Positions 12,094 to 24,261 of a DNA stretch of 64,000 bases are shown piece by piece (positions within the stretch are counted from its first letter, which is position 1; each line of letters starts with the position of its first letter). The notes beneath the pieces were generated by a model. It was given only the letters and a program-made list of their open reading frames with translations, was not told where the DNA came from and searched no databases. The position numbers and the translations under genes were made by a program. The stretch comes from Polytrichum commune (lineage: Eukaryota; Streptophyta; Polytrichopsida; Polytrichales; Polytrichaceae): the NCBI GenBank assembly GCA_950295325.1, contig OX485809.1, positions 30,208,144 through 30,272,143 of the forward strand, written 5' to 3'.

Positions 12094-14339
12094 TAGGTAA
12101 TGTTATGAATGTCATAGGTTAGGCTCAACGCTATTCATTTAGATCAAGTTGTCCTAAGCACGTCCCCACCATGGATACAACAAATGGTCCTCTACCATTG
12201 GTTTAAAATTGGGCTTAATGGGAAAAATGAAACTTGTTTGTATGTCCATAATCTCAACATGTTGAATTACATAGTAAGATCCTCATATAGAATATGAAAA
12301 ATTGATTATGATAATATTATAGGTGTTGGTTTAATTAAATTTCACTATTCAACATTTAATTACATATATTTGACATTAATTAATGAATATCTTTCCATCA
12401 TATTCCAATAGCATAACATTCAAGTAATCATTAAGGATTCAAATATCTCCCATGAAATTTTAGTTATCACAATTTATCAATGGATCCGCCCCATAGAATT
12501 GAAGCAACCTAAGAGTCAAGATTTTGAAAATATGTCCAAATAGACTTAAAACAAGTTATGGGTTATTATTCATTAATTCATATATATATATATATATGCA
12601 AGGGGTATTCACTTGTAATTTACGTAGGAATGACTTGCGAGAAAAGGTAGGGTGGAATATATTCGTATGACAATTTTTTTTGGTTCAAATCCACATTAGG
12701 CTTTGTTATGTCCATAAGAAATTTATATATTGTGTATAATAATATAAATGATGCTAATTTACTTTAATTTACTTTTTTTAATATTAGCCTAACAAAAATT
12801 GGAATGAATCCTTTATTTGGAAGATGAATATGTTTGTAGCTATTTAAAATAAAAAATTTAACACTTTTGCAATTACCATATGTTCTAACTCTAAAACCCA
12901 AACCCTTGTGTTTGCTTACAGATTTGATGTCTTGTGCTCATTGTACATAATGAGGTCAAATGTATGAATGTATTTGTTGATTTGATTCTTCAAGATGCTA
13001 TGTTTCCTTTACATGAAAAACATCAACAAACAAATAATTACATTCCATTACCACAAGAAATATAATTCAAGTAAAACTATACAAGTAGTGGGGAGGGGGG
13101 GGGGTGGAATGTATGAATGGGGTCACCAGTTAGAGTAGCTTCGGGTTAGCTAACCCCTAATATTGCTAAAATTTTGTCAGCTTTCTCGTTGCCTTTCATT
13201 CCTATGTGGGATCAGACTTTGTGTATGTGGACCAGGTGAGGGTGTTTAGCAATATTGATGAGGATTGCTGTAAGTAGATGACAATCTGGGTGGTGGTGGT
13301 GGCTCGGGAGTTCACTAGACATGTATATATGTATACACGTGCGTGACAAGGGTATTTATTCAAGGGATATTTAATTATCCATCCTTAATTTTTGTACCGT
13401 ATTATTATATAATTATATAATTTCTTGTTTTTTAAATGACCCTATAATTACTTTTAAATTTGATGAAGCTCTAATTTTAAGCTAGGTATGTTCATTATAA
13501 TTAATTGATTTTGCTCCAAAGGGTTTAAGAGCATTCAAAGTACTAAGTCACCAAAATCCAAGGCACATCAAGGTTTTACATTAAGAGTGTTCATAAATAG
13601 TTTCAAACAACAAAATCAGCCCATGTTCCTCAATCAAGTTACACGCACAATGGTACTGAGTGTAAAAAAACAATTAAAACACCAACAACAAAGCAAGAAA
13701 AAATAGGGTCCATGCAATAATGTAGAAGGGTATAGAGTTAATACTACAACATCCTGCTTGAAGCAGATAGACACAAGACCAACCAAAACTCCTCTAATTT
13801 ATCTTGAGAAATTGTTTCTAGCATTTAAAAATACTAGCAAAATTGTTCATAGCAAATGAAAGATGTCATGTTCATCTTGCAAAACAATTCCTAGCTTTTA
13901 AGAACACTAGTATATAATCAACAAATAATGCATGCCTTTAATCCTAAACCTAGGAATCCGTCATCCACCCTCATCAATCTTTCATCCCATTTTTTCAACT
14001 GAATCGACGTAGTTTTTCATCCAAAATCTTCCTGCCTTTGAACACAAAGGACACCCTATTTCAAAAAAAACCTAGGATCCTTAAATCCTACAATATATTT
14101 TTACAAATATTTTAAAAATATGCGTTATTTGTATCAAGCCTATATTATTTATAATACAAATTTTATCATACATACTCACCTATATTACTTCTAAGAAAAT
14201 TCTAAGTTTTTCCTTTTGTGAATATGAATTACCCTATATTTTCCCGCACGTTGTTTTCTAATATTATTGCAGTGAACTCCCCGAGGGTGGTGGTCGTGGT
14301 GGGCTAAGGGTGAGTTCTTAACGTTGCAGAGTAGATAGA
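12094..14339. other. Unassigned AT-rich stretch
   Basis: No gene is seen. A (TA)n tract lies at 12581-12597 and a G-run near 13091-13104. No convincing terminal repeats or coding frames are present. Confidence 0.5.
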
Positions 14340-15140
14340 TGGAGACAACCCTGTTGGCATATGGTAATAGTCCTCAATGACTACCTCGTTCATTCTTGTT
14401 AGGGTTTGCGTTTGGATTCTAGGTTTTACAATTGGAGGTTCATGGGCTTCCTTGACTTTTTGTCTCTAGATTATGGCCAAGTTATTATGCACATGTTTTT
14501 GTTTGTTTGATGCAATCATTGAGTTACATGCTATGGATGAAAAAATGTCCAATGACTTTCTTGTTGGAAAGTGGTTATTATAAGTATTAAAGACGTATTC
14601 CATTCATGTCTCTATTTTATGTTTATTATTTTTATCATATACGTAGTGGAGGCATTTATCACATTAAATTGAAGAGCTTAATATAAATGCATAAGTTCAT
14701 TTTCTAGCATGCCGTGAGTACATATACATTTGTTATAAATGTGTAAACTTCTTGTATGCAGGGGGCTTAATTTCGTAGTGACCCATGCACATCATTTAGG
14801 TATCCAATGGAGAGTCCACCCCCCAGGACGATAGGTCACCAGAATTTGGGGATGGATGTTCATTGGACCATATTTAGCCTAGTAATATATAAATGATTGC
14901 CCCAACATAATCTTGAACTCATAAAATATTAGATAAATCAATAGGTAAATTTTATATTGTGAAAAAGTGTTTTAATACAATAAATTAAAGTCACTTTTAA
15001 AAAGAAGTATGTAAATTGAATTTCAAGAATAAGATATCAAACTTTACCCCATCCCATTTGCGGAAACCCATAATTTGTCCTTTTTCTAATATTCTAAACT
15101 TAATTTCCCTTGATTGTATCACAACAGAAATGAAGAACTA

Positions 15141-15860
15141 AGGTAGAGGGTGCTTAAACCAACACTTTAAGCTATTGCACATACATATGGCTATGTGGTT
15201 GATATATAAAATATATATTCATATTAGCCTTTGGGCTAAACATAGGTATCAAGAAAGAAAAAATAAATTTAGTCTCAATTGAATATTTGATGAATATTCA
15301 AAGTCAAAACTACTAGCTTCCTTATACCAATCCATAGGCCCCGTGTATGGCAACCTCACATATGATGAGGACCCCCACCTTCATTGCCTAGAACCAACAC
15401 AACATAGCTGGGTATTAGACCCAAACTACATCAAAGCCCAAGTAGTAATGGTATGCAAAGCCACACGGGCTACCTCCATGATCCCTCCTGGTTCGCTTGC
15501 AAAACCATCACCTTGCATCCCGGGAACCAACCCCCTTGCATCCCGGGAAATGACCCTTTTGTGCTTTGTGGGCCTACCTCCTTGGCGTTGTGAATAGAAT
15601 GACTAGAATAGGCATTGACAAGCCACCCTAATCCCACCTTGAACCAACCCGAGATAGAGTGGAGCCCGTTACATACCCTACATGAAGGTTATGGAGGCCG
15701 CTATGAGGTGGCACCACTAATGGCACCTAAAACCGTCACTCCGTGGGCCCAGACACACCTACACCGCCGGGTACGGTTCAAGGTTGTAGAGTGTTAGCAA
15801 TTGGGAGGCATTTATAGGTGTTGGTTTTGGATGGGGTGTTGGTTTTAGCACCCTCTACCT
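15141..15860. mobile_element. MITE with ~25-bp terminal inverted repeats
   Basis: It begins AGGTAGAGGGTGCTTAAACC and ends with the inverse, 'ggttttagcaccctctacct'. It is bounded by TA on both sides. No open frame of note. It abuts a second MITE directly on its right, so one probably inserted next to or into the edge of the other. Confidence 0.7.
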
Positions 15861-15862
15861 TA

Positions 15863-16289
15863 GGGCATCCCCAGGAGAGATAGTAAGCAACCCGCCAAAA
15901 ATAATATATTATATGGTGTTTAGGGTGTTTGGGGAGCCCTCCATCTTGGGCGGGGCCGCTCATCTTGAGTCAGAGCCCACCAAAGCCTAGGCATACCCCC
16001 GGTATAATTAGGAAGCAATCAATAAGACAACGACACCTATTATCTGACATGAGATAAAGTAGGATATCGGAGTATCTGATATTAAAGTAATCTCTTGGCG
16101 GGCCGGAGGAGGGCCGCCATATGAACCATTTATGGCGTTGGAAGGCCTTTACTATACCCGGGCCGCTTCTAAATTATGCCGGACCGGACATTGGTGGGGA
16201 TCAATTTATGCCGGTACCGCCACCTAAGAACCCGGGATGCCCCATTTTTGGCGTTGGCATGCCCTATGGCGAGGCTGCTGGGGACGCCC
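15863..16289. mobile_element. Tourist/PIF-Harbinger-like MITE
   Basis: The ends are GGGCATCCCCAG and, inverted, GGGCGTCCCCAGCAG. They are flanked by TTA on both sides (15860-15862 and 16290-16292), the usual Harbinger-type duplication. It is about 427 bp and non-coding. Confidence 0.7.
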
Positions 16290-16479
16290 TTAGAGTTGTA
16301 TGAGATTGGAAAGAAAAGTTCTAGATTTATCTTGAGAGTTTTATTTGTTCTAATTTTTATTTAACCGAACTTGAAGCAATGAGAAATATTTTTACAGTAG
16401 ATGTAAAAGGCATGTAATATTAAATATATTATAACCAGTAAGAAAGTGCCATATTCGATTTTCACTTGTTCATTGTCTA

Positions 16480-17460
16480 ACTCCTCCTAAAATTCTACTT
16501 CTGACAAAGTGTATTCCAAAAATTCTCTATGTTTTGAATACAAAAGCTTGAAATGAATTGGATGAATTCCAATGGATATCAATAGTGTAGGAGATGTACT
16601 AGATTAGACCGTCCAAAAAGTGCAACTCGCACAAATATCAACCCCCACCAAGGTCGAGGCATTTATAGTCGACCGAGTTCATTTAACCACTCACTAGGGT
16701 TATGTATTGTTGACATGGATGTAATCTACATTTTTCAGGAGAACAAAGTTGATGTTTATGTGGTGGCAACAACTTGTGATTGATTAAGGTTGGGGTATCT
16801 ATAACCAATAAAATAAGATAGTTTGCATGTGTGTAAGAGGAGTAGTACCAAGGATTTTTTTTAAATAATTTTTTTTTTAAATTTTTTTTTGTTTCTTGCA
16901 AGGAGAAACATATTCTAAGAAAAATAGAATTATTTAAGAAAATCATGAACATGGAAAGTGTTAAAAATTTTGAAGCGTAAATTTTAGGGTTATAGATACA
17001 GTCTCAATGTATACATTAACCCACAACTGCTCATCTCAATGCTACTCCATTGCTTCAACAAATATCAAAACTCTTATGAGGGTAATCAATCACTTGCAAC
17101 CACCACATAAAACTTAAACGTTGTTCATTTGAAAATATAGATCTCATCTATGTCAACATTACATGGAATGAACCTAGTGAGCAATTAAAAAATAAACCTA
17201 GTCCACCCTCATAAGATGCCTCGACCTTATCCTCACAAGAGTGTTGATAATTGTCATAGCCAAGCATTAGAATTTAGATGAGCAGTTATGGGTTAACCTA
17301 TAGATTGACTATTTGTTACCCTAACTTTACTGCTTCAAAATTTGTAGCAATTTCCCTTTTCAAGAATTTTAGTTTATTTTTTGTATTCTTCTTAAAATTT
17401 GTTTCTCTTCTCAAGAATAGTAACACCCTGTTATTACTCCTAAACAATTGCAAACTCTCT
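16480..17460. other. Unassigned AT-rich stretch
   Basis: No gene or repeat with clear ends is seen. T-rich runs occur near 16855-16890. Confidence 0.4.
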
Positions 17461-19151
17461 TATTTTAACGGTCATAGATGCCTCGACCTTAGTAGAAATG
17501 CTGGGTCTACATGACATGCCAATCTAGCATGAAGTGGGCTGCTACCATGATGGACACTTCGTGTCAGGTAGACCCCCATGCCTACTAGTGCCCTCATATG
17601 TGGAAATATTTGGGAGGGCCCACCCATGCAGAAACAGAGAACTTTTATGCCACATTCAAAATGCATGTCCACCACCAGCTACGCACAGCGTTCGTTGGCC
17701 CCTTAAACAATGGGAAAGTCCGTTTCCAATGCGCGTCCCTTCGGGAGAATGAAAGACATTCCTCCATGCACGAGATTATGGTGGGGACTGGAAACCCAAA
17801 ATTGCTCTACTACAAATCTGCATGCAGCACTACAGTTTCAAAGCGCAATACAACCACAAAACTGGCTGCATCAAACTTGACTCATCTTCGACACTGCGTG
17901 GCATTGAGTCTCTGTCGAACTGTAAGTTGGTCAGCATCGAAATTATCATGCTGACACAGATAAAACTAAGACTTGCAACTCCTAAATCCTTGGCAAGTTA
18001 GCAGTCCCTTCTATATCAAGGTTCAATAATTGATTAGCAAAAATAAAGAGGATTGTGAATTATTACCAAGTCTGGCTGGAAACTCGTTCACTTTTGAATG
18101 CAACCCTGTAAATGTCAGGTACCTTCGGCACAAGCATGAAAATGGAAAAGCGTGTAGAAAGCTGATGCACAGATGCAATTAACTTGCTTTGGTCACTGCT
18201 TTGCAGCACATTGCTCAGACCTACACATCAGTGTGGACAGACCGAAAGAAATAAGCGTAGCACGCTGGAAACAGTCCCCAACCTGCAAGGGACAAGTCAC
18301 ATTGGAACATGTGGCAACATATGTGGGAGGAAATTGACAGTACTGTTGTTGATAACATGAACAACTGGACCTATGAAATATTCTGTCTTATCACCTAAAC
18401 TCTTTGGTGATAAGAGATGCTGCTCGTCTGTGGAAAGATAATACTTCACTAGCATCAGGCTCTTCAGTGTCATGTTAAAGATGGAACTGTGCCAAACCCG
18501 CCATCAACATTTCATGTATATCACTCACTTCCACTCGAGTTCCTCCAGATGTTAAGACCCACGTATTGACAGATACTCTCGCTCTTCAGCAACGCTCCCT
18601 CACATTAACAGTGGGCCACCCGGGAACACATCGGTAAATAGTATACCATCACATCAGACCACAAGTTCAACATATAAAATACCAAACATTTAACGAAGAC
18701 ATAGTCCGCAAAACATGTTAGTTCTACATAACTTCCATGGCATTATCTTCACAAACCACAGTGACATGCCACAGAGTGAGGATGTAACAGACTGAGAACA
18801 AGTATCTCTTTCAACGACAAACTTTATTCTTCCGTTACAAGAAGGCAATCCAGTGCGCAGGATGGACTACACTATCCAAACCTCCATAACTACTTGTGAA
18901 TGAAGCCATTCCGTTCGCGCTCACGATCGTGGCTCCACCCTAACCTCGATGTCCTGACTACCACCTTTTGAACAAGTGGCTGCGATGGACATAGCTCTCC
19001 ATCCGTGTATGCTCCTACCAGCTAAAGCCAAGTTTAGTAATTACAACTAAACAAGAATAATACACGTAAGCTGGCAGCTGCATCATTATGTGGGCGAGTT
19101 TCCAGAAAGACTCATCGGCCTACTATCCCTTTCACAATACGACTGGCGCTT

Positions 19152-19290
19152 GGGGATCATCTTCAACTCGAATGCGTCGCTTGTGTAAGGCTACTCGCAG
19201 CTCCAAAGCGCCCAAGACGGGGTTAGCTGATGGAGATCAACTTCAACTCGATTCCGTCAACTGTATGAGGTTACTCGCAGCTTCAAAGCG
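19152..19290 (+). repeat. Two-copy tandem duplication (~79-bp period)
   Basis: Copy 1 is 19152-19210 and copy 2 is 19231-19290. Both contain 'cttcaactcga' followed by 'ctcgcagctccaaagcg' or 'ctcgcagcttcaaagcg'. The copies are diverged by several substitutions. Confidence 0.7.
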
Positions 19291-20848
19291 TCAGAACACA
19301 GAATTTTGTAGAGATAGAGGACCGGCACATCTACCAAGTATTCGCCAATCCCGCCAGCATTCGGTGAATCGCAGAGCTCATGTCTTCACACTCTCGTACT
19401 TTCTCAACTTGCTGCTTTGTCCGTCGAGCAATAAAGAGAATAAAGACCAAGATATGATTTCCCCCCGTGCACTTTGGCGACATCTCATCTCTGGGTATGT
19501 TGGGTCAGTAGTATTTAAACGTGTTTCCGTTATAGCCAGAGCAAACGACAGATGGAGAATATCGTATCGCGGGTAGCTCGTGACGAGGTTAGAAACACAT
19601 GCACAAATAATATTTTGTCATTACCCTGATCCTTACACAGCAAATTTGCATGGAACGTGATGAGCATCAAAAAACGTCAACAAACAAGGGAGCTCCCTTC
19701 AGTCCAAGAGACGCCAGGTAAATGACTGCTCTACTCCCGAATCAGACATTCGGATGCCCCACCAGCTCATCTAGTGGGGAAGGCGGAGGTGTGATCCGGC
19801 AGCGGTGCAAAGTTTACTTTAGCCGCTATTGAACCGAAGGGAACTCCCTCGGCAAGTGTAGCTTGCCACTTACGCAACAAATTCTTTCACATACCTCGTA
19901 TTAGACATGACCAAACCAGCCGCAGCAAAGCAGCGATCAGCAACCCAACAGATCACCACGCCTCCAATCGAGCGCATGTTCACATCGTCATGCGCACCGA
20001 AACCTCAGAATGTCCCCCATCTGGTCAGTGTCTCATCATGCACTGGAGGCATAGCCCAGCCCCCATCTATACCCAGACCTCATCACAAATTAAAGTTCTG
20101 GTACACCCACCCATCCCGAAATTCTTCTGAACAGCACACAGGAACAAGACCCAGACAAACTCCGAATTCTACTGTGAAACATCGTACTCTAACCCAAAAC
20201 GGTTCGAATGCATGCAGCGTCGGCAGAGGGATGCGAGTCATCACACTCTAACCCAACGTCGGCAGACTTCGGAGAGAGGGAAGCGAGAAGTCATCATGGA
20301 ACACACAACTTGAGAGCGTCGAGAAGCTAAGCTAATGGCCCCTTCTCACCTGACCCTAGCAAATAAAGGCTTTATTATGGAATAGTGCAGTGGCTCTGTT
20401 TTCACGGTGGAGGGTCAATAAGTGGTTTTTTGGTTAAAAGTGGCCAGAGAGTTAACCTCGTCATTCACACAGCGTTGTGGTATTATCCACAATCTCTACC
20501 ACCTAGGCAGCGCAGAAGACCTCCGTCCACACCTGCTCCTTGCTAATACCCTTGCCGGATTCATAGCGCCTGCCCCAACGACAAGTTTTGAGTCTCTGCC
20601 GGGGTTTCTCTTTGCCACTAGGCAACGCCCGCAATTGCTCCGAGCGAGGGATTCCAGTAAAAAGTCGGCCCTTCCCCCCCCTCTTTGAATTGCTTGTGGT
20701 TTCATCTGTGATTGTTGCCGAATCCTTAAGCCTGCCGTGGATAGCTAGTTCGAAGTGAAGTGGCTCTGCGCCCTTCCCAAGTTCGGGTAGGTTGATGTAC
20801 CTGGGGTTTTGCTTTGAGGGTGATCTCTGTGAGTCGATTGCGGTGAAG

Positions 20849-20891
20849 CTAATCAGTATCTATTCAGTATCTAATCAGTATCTAATCAGTA
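20849..20891 (+). repeat. 11-bp tandem repeat, four units
   Basis: Units of 'ctaatcagtat' repeat four times, with one substitution in the second (ctattcagtat) and a shortened last unit. Confidence 0.9.
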
Positions 20892-21791
20892 GAAGTAGGA
20901 GAACATGAAAAACGACCCAAATAACACCACGTACCTGACAGTGATGACTTCAGACACGGAGTGCTCTTGAGTGCAGGCAGCAAAGTACTACATTGCAAAT
21001 CCCCAAGCAGGGCGCAACCAAGGAACGGAGAGAAGCAACTGCAAGATACAGATGAACCAGTCGAGTTCGAGAACAACCGATTGAAGTTCGGGAGTTCAGG
21101 AGAACAACGTATCATCTCAGAGGAATCTGTAGGACACAACTGACTTTACTAAAGCTAAAGCGGAAGATCTACATGGAGTCGGGTGGACTTCGATACTCCA
21201 GGATTTTGACTGATTATGCTCAAAAATCAACCTGGACAGCGGCTTCGACGCTCCACAGGGGTCCAACTTGATACAATGCCGCCCTTCAGTGCCTAAATGA
21301 AGCTGGCAGCACAGAAGAGTAGAGAAGAGTACTAGCAGGTACCGAATTCAAGCGATCAGCAGCAGAGCGTCATCCATTTCGTAACTGCAAGCTAATTAAA
21401 CTTCACAGTGAGCTGTAGAAAACTCGTCGAAATCACAGGGTTCCGGACAAACAAGCCACAGATTCAACAGACCCACAACACAATTCGATATTCACGCCCA
21501 AGGAAGGGTCGTTTTTAACAAAAGGCGGGGAGCGAGCGGCTTTAACTAATACCTCGGTGTTAGCATCTTGGCCAATGACCAGAGACTGGTGTGACAGCTT
21601 TACACGTACGTAGAACCTGGAGCACAGGATGGCAAGTTCCAAAGGGTTGGCATTTAGGGTGGGTTCTAACGGGTTCAGGCCCCGCCCAGCAAGGACGCCA
21701 CCTAGGATCGGGGAAGAGTAGTTAGTGACCAGGTGAAGAAACAAGCTTTGTAAAAGCTGATGATTATCACTTGAAAATGGTTAAATATTCA

Positions 21792-24261
21792 TCAGCAGGG
21801 GGATAGTGGGGTAATATGTTCACGCAAGTCCATATTCCATATACCAAATGAAAGGTCGATGTCATCATGGGTATGAGCAACTAAAAGGTAAGACACATGA
21901 ACCTCTGTGAATATCCCTTTGGCCATGAACATGAACCAATATGCCTTCACAAACCTACACTTGTTGCATTTCAACAATTATTGCGCTTAAACATGCAAAA
22001 CATGTGGAAGAGGAATAGTCGGGATGGGCTACATACGTGGAGCTCATTATTCTTGCAAATATATGTCACTTCCGTGGAGTATAACATGATAAAGAGATGA
22101 CCATATGTCGCAACCCTTATTAGTGCCCCTTAGCTTATTTTCACCGTTTCGCAACTCTAGCAGGTGTCACGAGCGCTAACCTTAACGTCCCACACACGTG
22201 CATAGTTAGCTCCCATACCAACCGCCAAGCTTATAGCTTGGTTACCAAACCCTCCTACATATGCATTCAAAACTCTCCCCTTAGTAGATAGCCGTTGGTT
22301 AGGTGCGGACTTTCATTCGTGGAAGTCTAATATTGAGTTGATCATTACATTGCCGGAGCAACTCTACAACAACCCGAAGCATACTTGTCAAGTTTGCCCC
22401 TACGTTGGGCCAATGTACATGGAAGCCACACCGTTCTGTTGAGGGCGGGGTTAGTCGGCAACGCCGCCTCCACATATAAGCTTCTAGGACTTTGGGCAGG
22501 GCCCCTACCCCACCGTCAAGTAAACCTTTGTCTCTCCTAAAAGGTTGGGGTCAGGTAGACATTTTCCCTTAGCTGCTAGGCCTGGAGCCCCCCAACATCT
22601 TCAAACCTCCATAACTTTGTATTTTGATATTTAATTCTATCAATCGACCAGTCCATTGACAACTACTCTTTGCATAGATGCCGATGGACTCCTCACTTAC
22701 CCCATTCGGATAAGTATTGAGGGAATTATGATTGTTCCAACCTTGGTAGTCTTGTGTGCCATTCCCAAGTCATTGTTGTCCCATCACATCACCCCTTGGA
22801 GTGCTGGGCACTGTCCCTAGGCAATGCACCACTCAAATTGCCATATCTCCTAGCTCACACCTTCGATTGGGGAGTTCTTGAGCATTCTAAAAGCTGAACG
22901 CCATAATCTACCCAATGCTCATGGCCTTACCCTTGTGACTCTTAGTCTCTGTGGGTGGGAGGTGTTTTCAATGTGTGGGGCTTTCACCTACACTAGGATC
23001 ACTTGGGCTCTCTCACCTATGGCGTCACAAGTCCCGGATGATACTCCAGGGTCCCCCTTGTGCCCATGGTGTTGCGGACACTCCCTATGGAGTGGTGCAG
23101 GATACCATTCGGCACCGTGGAAAAACCTATGAGATGAAAGATGTTGGGGTTTTTCCAAATCACGAAGGAGTCTTACGAATGAGCCTACAATATGATTGCA
23201 ATCGCCATGATACAAATCCAATGCATTATGGGCACATATCTTGTCTTCATGTCCATAAACCATCATTTATGTTACCGAAAATGCTAGTTTTGTAAACATA
23301 TCAATGTCTTTGTTTTTGTAAGCGAAGCAAGGAAAGGCAATCTTGCCATGGTCCATCTTGTCATGAATGATGGTCAACATGTTCCAAAGATGTTTAATAA
23401 AGAGAGCCCTTATGCATTGGTAAGTATTACGAGTGATTTTTTGCTACGCTTGGTGCTTCTCCAACTGCTTTGAGAAACTAGTGTGGGCGGCTGAACTTTA
23501 ACATGTTGGAGAATGATAATAAAGGTAAGTAAATCGCATTTCTCACAATGAGCAAAATTATCACCAACCTTTTTTTTTATGTAGTGTTTAAATTAGTTCT
23601 ATGTTATATGGCTAAGAGTTGAAAGAAAAATTGGCAGCAAAACACATATGTCATATATTTTAGGGCATTGCATGAAATGCAATAGTTAGTGAAATACCCT
23701 AAAATTGAGAATATAATCGGATTGTTGCCATTATAATAGAAATACATTTCCAATGGACCAAGTAGAACTTTAAGAATATCAAAGAGTCCACTAACCTGGT
23801 TGATTGTAACAAAAAAATTGTTCAATTTTGTTCCGCAAGGCAAGACTATCTTGACTACGCGTGTGTTGTTTGGCAACTTGCAGTATTTGTGAGGCATCAT
23901 GTTTGCTTTGTCCTCAACTAGGGTGGTAAGAGTGGCAGTGGCTTGTTGAGTACATACACGATTCTTCTTGGTGTTCAAGTTTCTATGGTCTTGCAGATGC
24001 ATACCACACTTGAACTCCTTACGGTTTATGTAGAATTTGGTTTTTGATAGCACAAATATGTGCCTCCATCCTATGACGCATATGTCGTGACCACTCATTG
24101 TGAGAACATTTACAAACACCCTGGAAGTGTATGTACTTGTCTATAGACCTCAGGTTATTTGGTATGTCGCATTCTTGTAGAGTAGGCCTAAAATTTGGTT
24201 TGAAGCGCGAGTGTTTGGTCTCTAGGAAAGAATGTAAGGCACTCGCAATCGCAACAAACAA
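21792..24261 (-). pseudogene. DUF7869-like transposon-associated gene, copy A, broken by a solo LTR
   Basis: On the minus strand, 21977-21792 encodes 'AKGIFTEVHVSYLLVAHTHD' and then 'DIDLSFG', very close to the plus-strand gene at 33719-34106. The HTHxDID signature is characteristic of DUF7869-type proteins, often linked to mobile elements. Further upstream on the same strand the frame at 24119-23604 has 'CGMHLQDHRNLN' and later 'NTRVVKIVLPCGTK', resembling the more N-terminal part of such proteins. The solo LTR at 22106-23104 separates the two parts. Two stops lie before 'LLKCNKCRFVKAYW', and after about 21790 the match ends. Function is unknown; I infer the family from pattern memory. Confidence 0.5.
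22106..23104. mobile_element. Solo LTR, family A, copy 2 (inverted relative to copy 1)
   Basis: It starts TGTCGCAACCCTTATTAG and ends ATGGAGTGGTGCAGGATA, the reverse complement of the ends of 139-1130. The flanks CCATA (22101-22105) and CCATT (23105-23109) form a 5-bp duplication with one mismatch. Internal sequence is alignable with copy 1 along its length, including the region open on the minus strand at 126-371 and on the plus strand at 22878-23132. Confidence 0.85.

Larger units (their letters stand above)
14340..16479 (-). repeat. Right arm of the ~13 kb inverted-repeat structure, split by two MITEs
   Basis: The segments 14340-15139 and 16293-16479 are the inverted counterpart of 3431-4395. 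The break between them is filled by the MITEs at 15141-16289. In the left arm the same site is uninterrupted: it reads 'caatctcatacaactctagt' on the plus strand. At the outer edge the right arm continues 'cattgtc|taactcctcc', showing that the MITE at 3427 entered the left arm at the matching TTA. Confidence 0.8.
17461..21791. other. GC-balanced island without recognisable transposons; possible spliced minus-strand transcript
   Basis: This stretch differs in composition from its AT-rich neighbours and shares no repeats with the rest of the window. No known protein is recognised. On the minus strand a chain of short segments with GT...AG borders stays open in one frame: a segment ending at 18529, then 18427-18395, 18282-18225, 18105-18067 and 17919-17871 (stop TGA at 17873-17871). 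Short exons can arise by chance, so this is only a lead. AATAAA (minus) occurs near 18825. The plus-strand frame 19088-19576 has no domain and spans a tandem duplication. Confidence 0.3.

Noticed and set aside
12675-12685. GGTTCAAATCC, like a tRNA B box
   Set aside because: No A box, no cloverleaf and no acceptor-stem pairing could be found around it; chance match.
19088-19576. 162-codon plus-strand frame in the GC-balanced island
   Set aside because: It spans a tandem duplication and shows no domain or plausible start context; retained only as part of the island note.
21675-21700. 'gggttcaggccccgcc' resembling a tRNA T-loop
   Set aside because: It does not match the B-box consensus and no tRNA fold is possible with the flanks.
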